Shown piece after piece: positions 15,769 through 25,231 of a stretch of DNA of 32,721 nucleotides. The DNA comes from Mycobacterium sp. (GTDB taxonomy: Bacteria; Actinomycetota; Actinomycetes; Mycobacteriales; Mycobacteriaceae): assembly GCF_019243155.1 (NCBI RefSeq), contig NZ_JAFAUS010000446.1, positions 1-32,721 of the forward strand. Direction: 5' to 3'. The notes beneath the pieces were generated by a model, which ran no database searches, was not told the DNA's origin, and saw only the letters and a program-made list of their open reading frames with translations. Every line of letters begins with the position of its first letter. Within the stretch, counting starts at the first letter, position 1. Position numbers and translations under genes: made by a program.

Positions 15769-16812
15769 GTGCAAGATCAGCCGTCGGGATCCGTCGACCC
15801 GTCGATCCTGCGCGAGGCGCTCATCCGGCGGTTGTATCGCCGTTCGGTGGCGGAGGGCGAAATCAGACTTCCCGCCGTTCCGAGCTTGATCGACGAGTAC
15901 GTCCTGTTGTGCGCCAACATCTGCGCCACCCTGAACGTTTGGCACACCCCCGAACAGTCCGCTCAGCTCAGAATGGCGCTGCAAGCCGAGTTGGCGAAGG
16001 CGTTCAAGGCCTCGTCCCGGTCGGACGTGCTCATCTCCTTCAGCGCGCCCTTCGGGAAGGGCGTGAACTTTCGTGTCAGGGCCGATTGGCGGACGATCGA
16101 GGCCGACTACGACCAGTGGGTTGCCGCCCGCCCGGCACCGCTGTTCGGCACCGAGGCGGACGCGCGGGTGGTGGCGTTGGCCGCCCAGGCGGACGATCCC
16201 GCCACCTATCGGATTCTGGATGTCGGCGCGGGGACGGGGCGCAACGCGCTGGCCCTGGCCCGCCGCGGCCACCCGGTGGACGCCGTCGAGATCGCGCCGA
16301 AGTTCGCCGAGGTAATCCGGGCCGATGCCGAACGCGAGTCGTTGGCCGTGCGCGTCATCCAGAGCGACGTCTTCACTGCTATGGAGGGTGTCAGCGACGC
16401 GTACCAGTTGATGGTGCTCGCCGAGGTGGTGTCCGACTTCCGCACCACCCAGGAGCTGCGTGGCTTGTTCGAGCTCGCCTCCCATTGTGTGGCTCCCGGT
16501 GGGCATCTTGTGTTCAACACCTTCCTGCCCCGGCAGGGCCACGTGCTCGACACCGCCACGGTGGAATTCGGCCAGCAGTCCAACAACATGGTTTTCACCC
16601 GCGACGAGGTGACCACCGCGGCGGCCGGATTGCCACTCGAGTTGGTTGCCGACGACCCCGCGAACGAGTACGAGAAAGCGCACCTACCCGAGGGCGCGTG
16701 GCCGCCCACCGGCTGGTTCGAGGGTTGGGCCAACGGCCTCGATATCTTCGATGTCGAGCCTGACGACTCCCCGATCGAATTGCACTGGCTGGTGTTCCAG
16801 AGGTCGGTCTGA
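15769..16812 (+). CDS. Class I SAM-dependent methyltransferase
   Basis: The GTG at 15769 starts a 347-aa protein. The frame opens further upstream, but that part overlaps the glycosyltransferase. An N-terminal helical region of about 120 residues (DPSILREALIRRLYRRS...) precedes the Rossmann methyltransferase domain. Motif I is ILDVGAGTGRNALALARRGH at about residue 147, the acidic end of strand 2 is AVEIAP, and motif IV is AYQLMVLAEVVSDF. A C-terminal substrate-binding part ends with WFEGWANGLDIF. The eight-base gap to the glycosyltransferase gene implies an operon in which a glycosylated product, or its sugar, may be methylated. The N-terminal extension is longer than in simple methyltransferases. 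Confidence 0.88.
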   Translation: MQDQPSGSVDPSILREALIRRLYRRSVAEGEIRLPAVPSLIDEYVLLCANICATLNVWHTPEQSAQLRMALQAELAKAFKASSRSDVLISFSAPFGKGVNFRVRADWRTIEADYDQWVAARPAPLFGTEADARVVALAAQADDPATYRILDVGAGTGRNALALARRGHPVDAVEIAPKFAEVIRADAERESLAVRVIQSDVFTAMEGVSDAYQLMVLAEVVSDFRTTQELRGLFELASHCVAPGGHLVFNTFLPRQGHVLDTATVEFGQQSNNMVFTRDEVTTAAAGLPLELVADDPANEYEKAHLPEGAWPPTGWFEGWANGLDIFDVEPDDSPIELHWLVFQRSV

Positions 16813-16892
16813 GCCATTCGTTTGCGGTGCTGTGTGGCCGCCCCGCGGAAGTTTCAATATCGTTGGGTCGGGCGACGATTGGGAGATGTCTG

Positions 16893-17441
16893 ATGGGCGA
16901 TATGGAATCGAATCGACGATCGCTGCTCATGGCGGCGCCGCTGTTGCTGGCGGCCCTGGGTGCCGGCGATAAGGCAGGCCACATCGGAGACATCAGGCTG
17001 GCTCCGCCTCCCGAAAGCGGCCCGGACCCGGCGCAAACGTTCGTGCAACCATTCGATCAGATCGGCTTCCAGCCGTGGGGCAACCTGCCGCCGCGCAGCG
17101 GCGAGATGGCCAAACTATATGGCGATTTCGACAAGCCCGGGCCCTACCTGGTGATGATGAGATGGAATCCGGGTTGGTTCAGCGCGCCGCACACCTATGC
17201 GACCGACCGGATTCAGGTCGTGGTGTTCGGAACCTGGTTTGTCAACAGCGGCAACGACTTTCAGCCGCAAGACGCGCTTCCCGTCGGCCCGGGCGGATTC
17301 GTCAAGCGAACCGCGCGCACCCCGCATTACGACGGCGTCCCGGCGAACCAGGCCGACCCGGCGGTGATCGCGGTGTTCGGCGAGGGTCCCGTCGACCAGA
17401 AGCTGATCGATCCCGGGCAGCCGTCGTGGCGCCAGGTGTGA
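16893..17441 (+). CDS. Exported cupin-like protein with twin-arginine signal
   Basis: ATG 16893 has GGGAG seven bases upstream, giving 182 aa. The N-terminus MGDMESNRRSLLMAAPLLLA has the R-R-x-L-L pattern and short hydrophobic core of a Tat signal; Tat export would mean a folded protein, possibly with a metal, is moved across the membrane. The rest is a single beta-barrel (about 60-165) with MMRWNPGWFSAPHTYATDRIQ and VVVFGTWFVNSG, the cupin-like pattern of DUF4437/ChrR-type proteins. H100 is a likely metal ligand; other classical cupin histidines are partly absent. No enzyme activity can be assigned. It is convergent with the Rieske oxidoreductase gene, with one base between stops. Confidence 0.78.
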   Translation: MGDMESNRRSLLMAAPLLLAALGAGDKAGHIGDIRLAPPPESGPDPAQTFVQPFDQIGFQPWGNLPPRSGEMAKLYGDFDKPGPYLVMMRWNPGWFSAPHTYATDRIQVVVFGTWFVNSGNDFQPQDALPVGPGGFVKRTARTPHYDGVPANQADPAVIAVFGEGPVDQKLIDPGQPSWRQV

Positions 17442-17442
17442 C

Positions 17443-18954
17443 TCAGCGCGACCGCGTCAGGTCGCGAGTGGCCGGTCCCTCCAGCAGGGTTCCGTCGGGT
17501 GCGAATCGCGATCCGTGCAGTGGGCACTCCCAGGCTTGATCGGCGTCGTTCCAGTTCACGATCCCGCCAAGGTGCGGGCATACCGGCGATACCTGGTGCT
17601 CCGTGCCGTCGATCCGGCAGCGGGCCTCGAGATGCCACGGGGGGCCACTCACCACGCCGCCCTCGCCATCGACCGGGCTGCGACGGCCGATGCGTGTCAA
17701 GGGGGTGATCCAGCCCTTGGTGAGGTCGAATCCCACCTCGAGGTTCGCCTGCAGGAAAGTTGGCAGCCCCGACAATTCGTGGGGACTCCAGCTGGCGAAC
17801 GCTGTGGACCAATCCATCCGCCCGCCCAGGATGCGGCTGGACAGCGCCAGCGCTGCGGCGGCGCCGTTGGTCATTCCCCATTTGTTGAAACCCGTTGCAA
17901 CATAGATGCGTTCGGTATTCGGAAGAATCGGTCCGACGTACGGTAAGTGGTCGATGGGCGTGTAGTCCTGGGCCGACCAGAAGTGAGTCTGCACCGCGCC
18001 CGGAAAGTATTCGCGTGCCCACGACGACAGCTCCTGCAGCGCCGCTGTCGGGCTCTTCTTGCGACCCACCGTATGTCCGGCACCGCCCACGATCAGGCGC
18101 TCGCCGTCCGCGACGGGCGCGTAGCGCACCGAGCGCGTCGGGGAGTCGGTGGAGATCATCATCGGCCGAGTGACCGTGCCGGGAACTTTGAACGCGAGGC
18201 AGTACGACCGGCTTGGCTTCACGCGAGCGAAATAACCGCCGCGATCCAGGATGGGGATGCCGGTGGCGAGAACGAGCTGACCGGCTTCGAGCTCGACGTC
18301 CTGCTGCGTGGCGTCGTTGACGTGTACCCGCACACCCTTCCCGCCGACAGACACGCGCCGAACCCGAGTGTGCTCGACCAGCCGTCCACCGCGGTTGAGC
18401 AACTCGGTAGCCAGCGAGTCGAGAAACGGCATGGGATCGAACTGCGCCTGGTTGGGCAGCCGCACTCCGCCGTGGTACGGAAACGGGACGCCGGCGTCGT
18501 CGTCCCATTCGGCGGGCAGACCAACCGCGCGGCAGGCTTTCAGTTCGAGACGCGCGGACGGCACTCCCTTCGCGGATTGGGCGTAGGTGTACGCGTCCTC
18601 GCGCTGCACCGGGATGTCGTGCGACTCGCAGTGGCCCAGCACCCAGTCCTGGCCCTCCCGGTTGCCGTCGACGTAAGCGCGGGCCAGATCCTTGCCGTGC
18701 CTTGGCAGAATCTTCGAGAGATGGCTGCCCTGCAGCAGGCTGATCTTGGCGGTGGTATTTCCGGTAGCGCAGGCTCCGACCGTGCGGGCCTCCAGCAGCA
18801 ATACGTCTTTGCCGGCGCGTGCCAGCAGGCCCGCGGTCATCAGTCCGGTAATACCGGCGCCGACGACGATCACGTCGGCGGAACGGGGTCCATCGTCAAG
18901 GCGCCCTGCGGCCCACGGTTGCTCGTCTCGGTCGGCCATCCACAAAGAAGTCAC
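17443..18954 (-). CDS. FAD-dependent oxidoreductase with C-terminal Rieske domain
   Basis: GTG 18954 gives MTSLWMADRDEQ, a start usual in this family, and 503 aa. The DAO-type FAD domain begins with ADVIVVGAGITGLMTAGLLARAG and contains G-N-T-T-A-K near residue 65. Near the end of this domain is IYVATGFNKWGMTNGAAAAL. After about residue 420 comes a Rieske [2Fe-2S] domain with CPHLGG and CPLHGSRF, supplying the two Cys and two His ligands. The family is widespread in actinobacteria and its substrate is unknown, though amine or amino-acid oxidation is often assumed from the DAO fold. It lies 57 bp downstream of the coiled-coil gene on the same strand. Confidence 0.93.
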   Translation of the reverse strand: MTSLWMADRDEQPWAAGRLDDGPRSADVIVVGAGITGLMTAGLLARAGKDVLLLEARTVGACATGNTTAKISLLQGSHLSKILPRHGKDLARAYVDGNREGQDWVLGHCESHDIPVQREDAYTYAQSAKGVPSARLELKACRAVGLPAEWDDDAGVPFPYHGGVRLPNQAQFDPMPFLDSLATELLNRGGRLVEHTRVRRVSVGGKGVRVHVNDATQQDVELEAGQLVLATGIPILDRGGYFARVKPSRSYCLAFKVPGTVTRPMMISTDSPTRSVRYAPVADGERLIVGGAGHTVGRKKSPTAALQELSSWAREYFPGAVQTHFWSAQDYTPIDHLPYVGPILPNTERIYVATGFNKWGMTNGAAAALALSSRILGGRMDWSTAFASWSPHELSGLPTFLQANLEVGFDLTKGWITPLTRIGRRSPVDGEGGVVSGPPWHLEARCRIDGTEHQVSPVCPHLGGIVNWNDADQAWECPLHGSRFAPDGTLLEGPATRDLTRSR

Positions 18955-19011
18955 GGCCTGCTGATACCCGGAGTGGGCACCGGAAAACAACGGTGCTGGC
19001 CGCGCTCGCTG

Positions 19012-19755
19012 CTATCGCGCTTTGGCTTGCTGCAGCGATTGCGCGGCGGCCTGAGCCGCCGCTCGCGCCTCGTCGTACTTTTCCCCGGCCTTGGTGAATT
19101 GGCGCTCTGCCGTCTTCAGCGTCGCGAGCGCCTCGTCACGTCGCAGGTGGGCCGCGTCGAGCTCGGCTTGTCGCCTGGACAATTCGTCGTCGGCCTTCGC
19201 TTTTGCGCGTTCGGCGGCGGCGATGGCGGCAGCCTTTTCTCGCTGCTGCCGCCGCACCTTTTCCGTCCCCTCGGCCCGGGTAACCGGCGCGGCATCATCA
19301 GGGGTGCCAAAGCCCGACCATTGCTCGGGCCGGGTCAGCCGCCCGAGCCGCGCTCGCACCTCGGGGTCGGCGATGGCGGCTTGCAGGGTGCTGATCAGGT
19401 CGTCACGCACCGCCGACGACGGCGTGCGCATGTCGGCGGCGTCGAAGGCGGTTCGGGTGAGCTCGCCGATGAGGTGATGTTGCTCGGTGGACAGATCGCG
19501 GATTCGCGCGCCGTCCATCGCGGCATGCGCGACACGCAGTTTCTCCCCCAGGTCTGCCAGGCGACGTTTCGTGTCCTTGTGTCGAAGTGCCAGCCGGTTT
19601 GCGATCCACGCAGCCGCCGTCGGTTTGCGGGCCGCGGAGATACGCTTGGCCGCGGCGTCGTCGCCACGGCGCCTCGCCGCGGCCACTAATTTGGTTCGTT
19701 CCGCGGTAAAATCCTTTGGGTCCACCAAATAAAGACTGTCGAGTTCGTCGGCCAT
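19012..19755 (-). CDS. Actinobacterial coiled-coil protein of unknown function
   Basis: ATG 19755 (MADELDSLYLVDPKDFTAER) starts a 247-aa product. A longer frame to 19881 invades the divergent promoter region and is not supported. Residues 1-60 carry the family pattern L-Y-x-V-D-P-x-D-F and RKPTAAAWIANRLA. Residues 140-247 are a long Ala/Arg/Glu-rich coiled coil (EKVRRQQREKAAAIAAAERAKAK). No signal or catalytic motif is seen. Proteins of this shape occur widely in actinobacteria without a known role; the coiled coil suggests a structural or complex-forming function. Confidence 0.82.
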   Translation of the reverse strand: MADELDSLYLVDPKDFTAERTKLVAAARRRGDDAAAKRISAARKPTAAAWIANRLALRHKDTKRRLADLGEKLRVAHAAMDGARIRDLSTEQHHLIGELTRTAFDAADMRTPSSAVRDDLISTLQAAIADPEVRARLGRLTRPEQWSGFGTPDDAAPVTRAEGTEKVRRQQREKAAAIAAAERAKAKADDELSRRQAELDAAHLRRDEALATLKTAERQFTKAGEKYDEARAAAQAAAQSLQQAKAR

Positions 19756-19860
19756 GACGCCATGATCTCTCCGCAGGCTCGGATAGGGTGTCCCCACTCG
19801 CGCCGGCCGTGGCGTCGATCGGTTTAGAAGAAGCACTCTCCGGGATACCTGATGTTCACC

Positions 19861-19878
19861 ACCAGCACCGTCGCTGGT
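19861..19878. repeat. Inverted repeat in the divergent region upstream of the L,D-transpeptidase gene
   Basis: ACCAGC (19861-19866) and GCTGGT (19873-19878) form perfect 6-bp arms around six bases, 55 bp before the transpeptidase start. It could be an operator or an mRNA 5' hairpin. GGTTT (19821-19825) lies upstream, but its partner GGGATA fits a SigF -10 poorly. Confidence 0.3.
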
Positions 19879-19932
19879 CATCCCCGAGGGCTTCGAGCCA
19901 GAATTAACAGAACCTAAGGATTCGGCAGCTTA

Positions 19933-21219
19933 ATGACGTCCAACAGCAGTGATCAGCTCGTCCGCCGGATCCTCGGGATCGGTTGGCCCCGACGGTTTCT
20001 GCTTGCCGTTTTCGTCGTCGTCGGCGTCGTGGGTGCCGCGCAACTCGTGCCGTCGTCGGATTGCCCTGGCGGTGCCTGCGCTCAGCACGCCGCCGCCACG
20101 AAAGTCCTTGGGCCGGCGCGCATCACGGTCGAACCCGGCACCGACGCACAGGACGTCGACCCGCTCGCCAAGGTAATGGTCAAAGCCGATGAAGGGACGC
20201 TGACCGACGTCCGGATGGTCAACGAGGCCGGCAAATCCATCGAGGGCGTCATGACGCCGGACAACACGGCCTGGAAGCCCATCGTCCCCCTGGGGTATGG
20301 GCGCACCTACACGCTGACGATCGCCAGCCGTGGGCCCAACGGCGTTGCGTCAAGCCAAGTCTCGTCGTTTGCCACCCTGCGCCCGTCCAACCAGACCAAG
20401 GTCTCGTTCACCACCACGTCAGAGGCCACCCTGCAAGATGGCGGGACCTACGGTGTCGGGACGGTCATCGTGGCCCACTTCGACGAGAAGATCAGCGACC
20501 GGGCCACCGCCGAGCGACGCCTGGAGGTCACCACCAATCCGAAGGTGCAGGGTTCGTGGTTCTGGGTCGATGATCAGAACGCCCACTGGCGCCCCGAGCG
20601 CTACTACGCGCCGGGCACGACGATCACCGCCGACGCCAACATCTACGGAGTTGGGCTGGGAGAAGGCCTATTCGGGCAGGAAGACAGCCACGTGGCCTTC
20701 CGGATCGGCGACGCGCACGTATCCATCGCCGACGACGCCACCCACCAGGTGAGCGTCTACGACAACGGAAACCTGGTGCGCACGATGCCCACGTCCATGG
20801 GAATGGGCGGCACCGAGAAAGTCGGCGACAAGGCCATCTCGCTGTGGACCCCGTCGGGCATCTACACCGTGCTGGACAAGGGCAACCCCGTCATCATGGA
20901 CTCCTCGACCTTCGGGCTGCCCAAGAACTCCCGGCTCGGGTATCGCGAGACCATCAACTACGCCACCAAGATCAGCACGGACGGCATATACCTGCACGAG
21001 CTTGATGCGACCGTCTGGGCTCAGGGCCATCGGGACACGTCGCACGGGTGCTTGAACCTCAACGCCGACAACGCGAAATGGTTCTACGGCTTCTCGATAT
21101 CCGGCGACGTGGTGGAGGTCCGAAACAGCGGCGGGCCGCCGTTGACTCTGGCCCAGAACGGCGACTGGTCGCTCAGCTGGGATCAATGGCGTAAGGGCAG
21201 CGCAATCGGCCCCACGTGA
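19933..21219 (+). CDS. L,D-transpeptidase (Ig-like domains plus YkuD domain)
   Basis: This 428-aa cell-wall enzyme forms 3-3 cross-links between peptidoglycan stems. A membrane anchor or signal (RRFLLAVFVVVGVVGAAQL, about 20-38) is followed by a Cys-containing segment (DCPGGACAQH). Two Ig-like domains span about 60-275 (bacterial Ig then the second, ending near HVAFRIGD). The YkuD catalytic domain spans about 278-400, with H353 region YLHEL and the active-site motif TSHGCLNLN (C373). The C-terminal NGDWSLSWDQWRKG tail matches mycobacterial Ldt enzymes. ATG 19933 is the first start after an AT-rich leader. Which mycobacterial Ldt paralogue this is cannot be settled by eye. It is 88 bp upstream of furA. 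Confidence 0.93.
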   Translation: MTSNSSDQLVRRILGIGWPRRFLLAVFVVVGVVGAAQLVPSSDCPGGACAQHAAATKVLGPARITVEPGTDAQDVDPLAKVMVKADEGTLTDVRMVNEAGKSIEGVMTPDNTAWKPIVPLGYGRTYTLTIASRGPNGVASSQVSSFATLRPSNQTKVSFTTTSEATLQDGGTYGVGTVIVAHFDEKISDRATAERRLEVTTNPKVQGSWFWVDDQNAHWRPERYYAPGTTITADANIYGVGLGEGLFGQEDSHVAFRIGDAHVSIADDATHQVSVYDNGNLVRTMPTSMGMGGTEKVGDKAISLWTPSGIYTVLDKGNPVIMDSSTFGLPKNSRLGYRETINYATKISTDGIYLHELDATVWAQGHRDTSHGCLNLNADNAKWFYGFSISGDVVEVRNSGGPPLTLAQNGDWSLSWDQWRKGSAIGPT

Positions 21220-21260
21220 GTGACTCAGCTCATTTGTCACGCGGCGTTGTGCCTCACTTC

Positions 21261-21307
21261 ACAATAAAGTCTTGACTCGTTCCAGATAAGTGCGTCATAT
21301 TGGTGCG
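21261..21307 (+). promoter_or_regulatory. furA-katG promoter with AT-rich FurA-type operator
   Basis: TTGACT (21272-21277), an 18-nt spacer and CATATT (21296-21301) place the transcript start at about the furA GTG codon, as in the M. tuberculosis furA promoter, whose layout this copies closely. The AT-rich tract ACAATAAAGTCTTGACT overlapping the -35 is where FurA is expected to bind to repress its own operon. Confidence 0.82.
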
Positions 21308-21748
21308 GTGTCATCGACGGCCGATTACGCGGATAGGTTGCGGATGGCCGAGCTGCGGGTGACCCGCCCAAGGGTTGCCGTACTTCAGGCAGTGGACGCC
21401 CATCCCCACGCCGACACCGAGACGATCTTCTCGGCGGTGCGGATTGGCCTGCCCGACGTTTCACGGCAGGCCGTGTACGACGTCCTCAACGCGCTGACCA
21501 CGGCCAGTCTGGTTCGGCGGATCCAGCCGTTGGGGTCGGTAGCCCGCTACGAGGCCCGGGTCGGCGACAACCATCACCACCTCGTGTGCCGGTCCTGCGG
21601 CGTCATCGCCGACATCGACTGCGCGGTTGGCGATGCGCCGTGTCTGATGCCGTCGGATGACAACAACGTGCTGGATGGCTTCGTCCTCGACGAGGCCGAG
21701 GTCATCTATTGGGGCCTGTGCCCCGAATGTTCGATGACAGGTTCCTGA
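21308..21748 (+). CDS. furA: Ferric-uptake-type regulator FurA
   Basis: This 146-aa Fur-family repressor is of the type that controls katG in mycobacteria. It begins at GTG 21308 (VSSTADYADRLRMAELRVTRPRVAVLQAV); the upstream ATG-like frame at 21290 lies inside the promoter. The N-terminal winged helix contains PDVSRQAVYDVLNALT. The metal-binding domain has VGDNHHHLVCRSCG (H-H-H and C-x2-C) and a second C-x2-C in LCPECS. No ribosome binding site precedes the GTG, and the promoter spacing implies a leaderless mRNA. katG follows after 48 bp and should be co-transcribed. It is expected to respond to iron and oxidative stress by releasing the promoter. Confidence 0.95.
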   Translation: MSSTADYADRLRMAELRVTRPRVAVLQAVDAHPHADTETIFSAVRIGLPDVSRQAVYDVLNALTTASLVRRIQPLGSVARYEARVGDNHHHLVCRSCGVIADIDCAVGDAPCLMPSDDNNVLDGFVLDEAEVIYWGLCPECSMTGS

Positions 21749-21760
21749 TCACAGCCGTGA

Positions 21761-24037
<2,277 letters not shown>

Positions 24038-24058
24038 CAGCGGCCCTCTTTAGATGCG

Positions 24059-24096
24059 GCACCCCGCGAGCCACGGCTCGCGGGGTGCTGTTTTTC
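24059..24096. terminator. Strong terminator after katG
   Basis: GCACCCCGCGAGCC (24059-24072) pairs perfectly with GGCTCGCGGGGTGC (24075-24088), followed by TGTTTTTC. The minimal loop means the inner pair is probably open. It lies between katG and the convergent DUF1906 gene, whose stop is at 24101. Confidence 0.9.
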
Positions 24097-24100
24097 CCGC

Positions 24101-24907
24101 TCAGCGGTCCAGATCCCACTGGCCGTAATCGGCGGCGAGGACATCATCGACGTCGACGTTGATGCCGCCCAGCAGTGGACCGGGGTTGCCCGGGCTGTTG
24201 ACGACCGTTTGATACAGCACCGCCGTCGATTCCCGCTCACCGTGCGACCACGACCTGGTCTGCCACGCCCACCGGTACCCCGCGCTTGTCGAGTGCCCGA
24301 TGACGCCGTCCCTGACGGCCCACCCACACGCCCGGAAATGCCCGTAGATCCCCGTGCGGTCCACGCCCAGGGCGGAGTTGAGACCCCGAAACCATTGCAC
24401 GGCAAGGCTATTCCAGGTGTTCTCGTCGATGTCGTCATCGACGCTGAAGAAGATGGGAGCGGAGTTCGTGCCACCAGCCGCGTTGTGCAACTGCAGGGCC
24501 GTGTGCGCGTCCGCCACGCCGCCGTCGAACCCGCGGGTGAAGTCGGACGGGTCGGGCCAGCCGGGCTTGCCGTACTGGAAGTTGCTCACGATGTGCAGGC
24601 CCGCGGCGCGCAGGGAGTCGGCGTAGTCCCGGGTGATCGGCTTGGCTTCGAAGTTCGCGCCCGGCCGGGACTGCGACACGTAATTCACCACGCCGTCATA
24701 GCCTGCCGACTTGATCTCGCCGGGCGCGATTCTGCGCTCAGCAAAGTCGATGAGCCGCATGCCCGCAGCCGACGCTTTCGGGGATTCGATCGGGGCGCCG
24801 AGCGTGCCCAGGCTCAGCAGAATCGGCGAGGCGGCATATTTCAGGACGTCGCGTCGTGAAAGCGATTGCCGACCGCCGCTTGCACCCGGCGCAGCCGAAT
24901 CCTGCAC
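24101..24907 (-). CDS. DUF1906 glycoside-hydrolase-like protein with Tat signal (Rv2525c-like)
   Basis: GTG 24907 gives 268 aa. Frames to 25057 add an unlikely Cys-rich N-terminus, and the start remains uncertain because no ribosome binding site is clear. Residues about 16-50 form a twin-arginine signal (SLSRRDVLKYAASPILLSLG, cleavage near ASA|AG). The mature part is the DUF1906 TIM-barrel-like domain: GMRLIDFAERRIAP, GYDGVVNYVSQSRPG, HIVSNFQYGKPGW, IFFSVDDDIDENTWN and the C-terminal GGINVDVDDVLAADYGQWDLD. The order and the Tat signal match Rv2525c of M. tuberculosis, a Tat-exported protein linked to cell-envelope properties. Acidic residues in the barrel (VDDD) suggest carbohydrate binding or cleavage, but the activity is not established. 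Confidence 0.9.
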   Translation of the reverse strand: MQDSAAPGASGGRQSLSRRDVLKYAASPILLSLGTLGAPIESPKASAAGMRLIDFAERRIAPGEIKSAGYDGVVNYVSQSRPGANFEAKPITRDYADSLRAAGLHIVSNFQYGKPGWPDPSDFTRGFDGGVADAHTALQLHNAAGGTNSAPIFFSVDDDIDENTWNSLAVQWFRGLNSALGVDRTGIYGHFRACGWAVRDGVIGHSTSAGYRWAWQTRSWSHGERESTAVLYQTVVNSPGNPGPLLGGINVDVDDVLAADYGQWDLDR

Positions 24908-25099
24908 CGCGCGATGGTAACAAAACGCCAGAACGTGGCACCGGCAACCACCATCTGGTGCCCCGTCTGCCCGCGCTGGATCAGTGGACGTCACGGACCA
25001 ACCGGTCGGCAAGATCGCGGCCACACGCAAGTGGCATGATCTTTGCGTGCCGGACATCCGGGGGACCGTCTACACCCGAGACGGTGGAATCCACGCTCG

Positions 25100-25145
25100 T
25101 TGCGCTCGATTAGGTCGTCGAACTATAGTCTGGACACATGTCCAG
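25100..25145 (+). promoter_or_regulatory. Promoter with overlapping 16-bp palindromic operator
   Basis: TTGCGC (25100-25105), an 18-nt spacer and TATAGT (25124-25129) make a SigA-like promoter with a start near 25136. The perfect palindrome CTGGACA-CA-TGTCCAG (25130-25145) begins directly after the -10 and covers the start point, the usual place for a TetR/MarR-type repressor site. It precedes the glycosyltransferase gene at 25232 by about 95 nt. Confidence 0.72.
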
Positions 25146-25176
25146 TTTGCTGTCACGGAGTTCGGGAGTCCGTTGA
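25138..25176 (+). CDS. Possible leaderless 12-codon upstream ORF
   Basis: The ATG at 25138 lies two bases after the predicted transcript start and is followed by 11 codons and TGA (product MSSLLSRSSGVR). Mycobacteria translate leaderless mRNAs efficiently, so a short peptide could be made ahead of the glycosyltransferase gene. It may also be chance, because its ATG is part of the palindrome. No function can be claimed. Confidence 0.25.
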   Translation: MSSLLSRSSGVR

Positions 25177-25231
25177 TCGCGATGGATTCGGCGCCATTCC
25201 GCGGTCATTTTCCAGCAAAGAAGAGTTGAGT

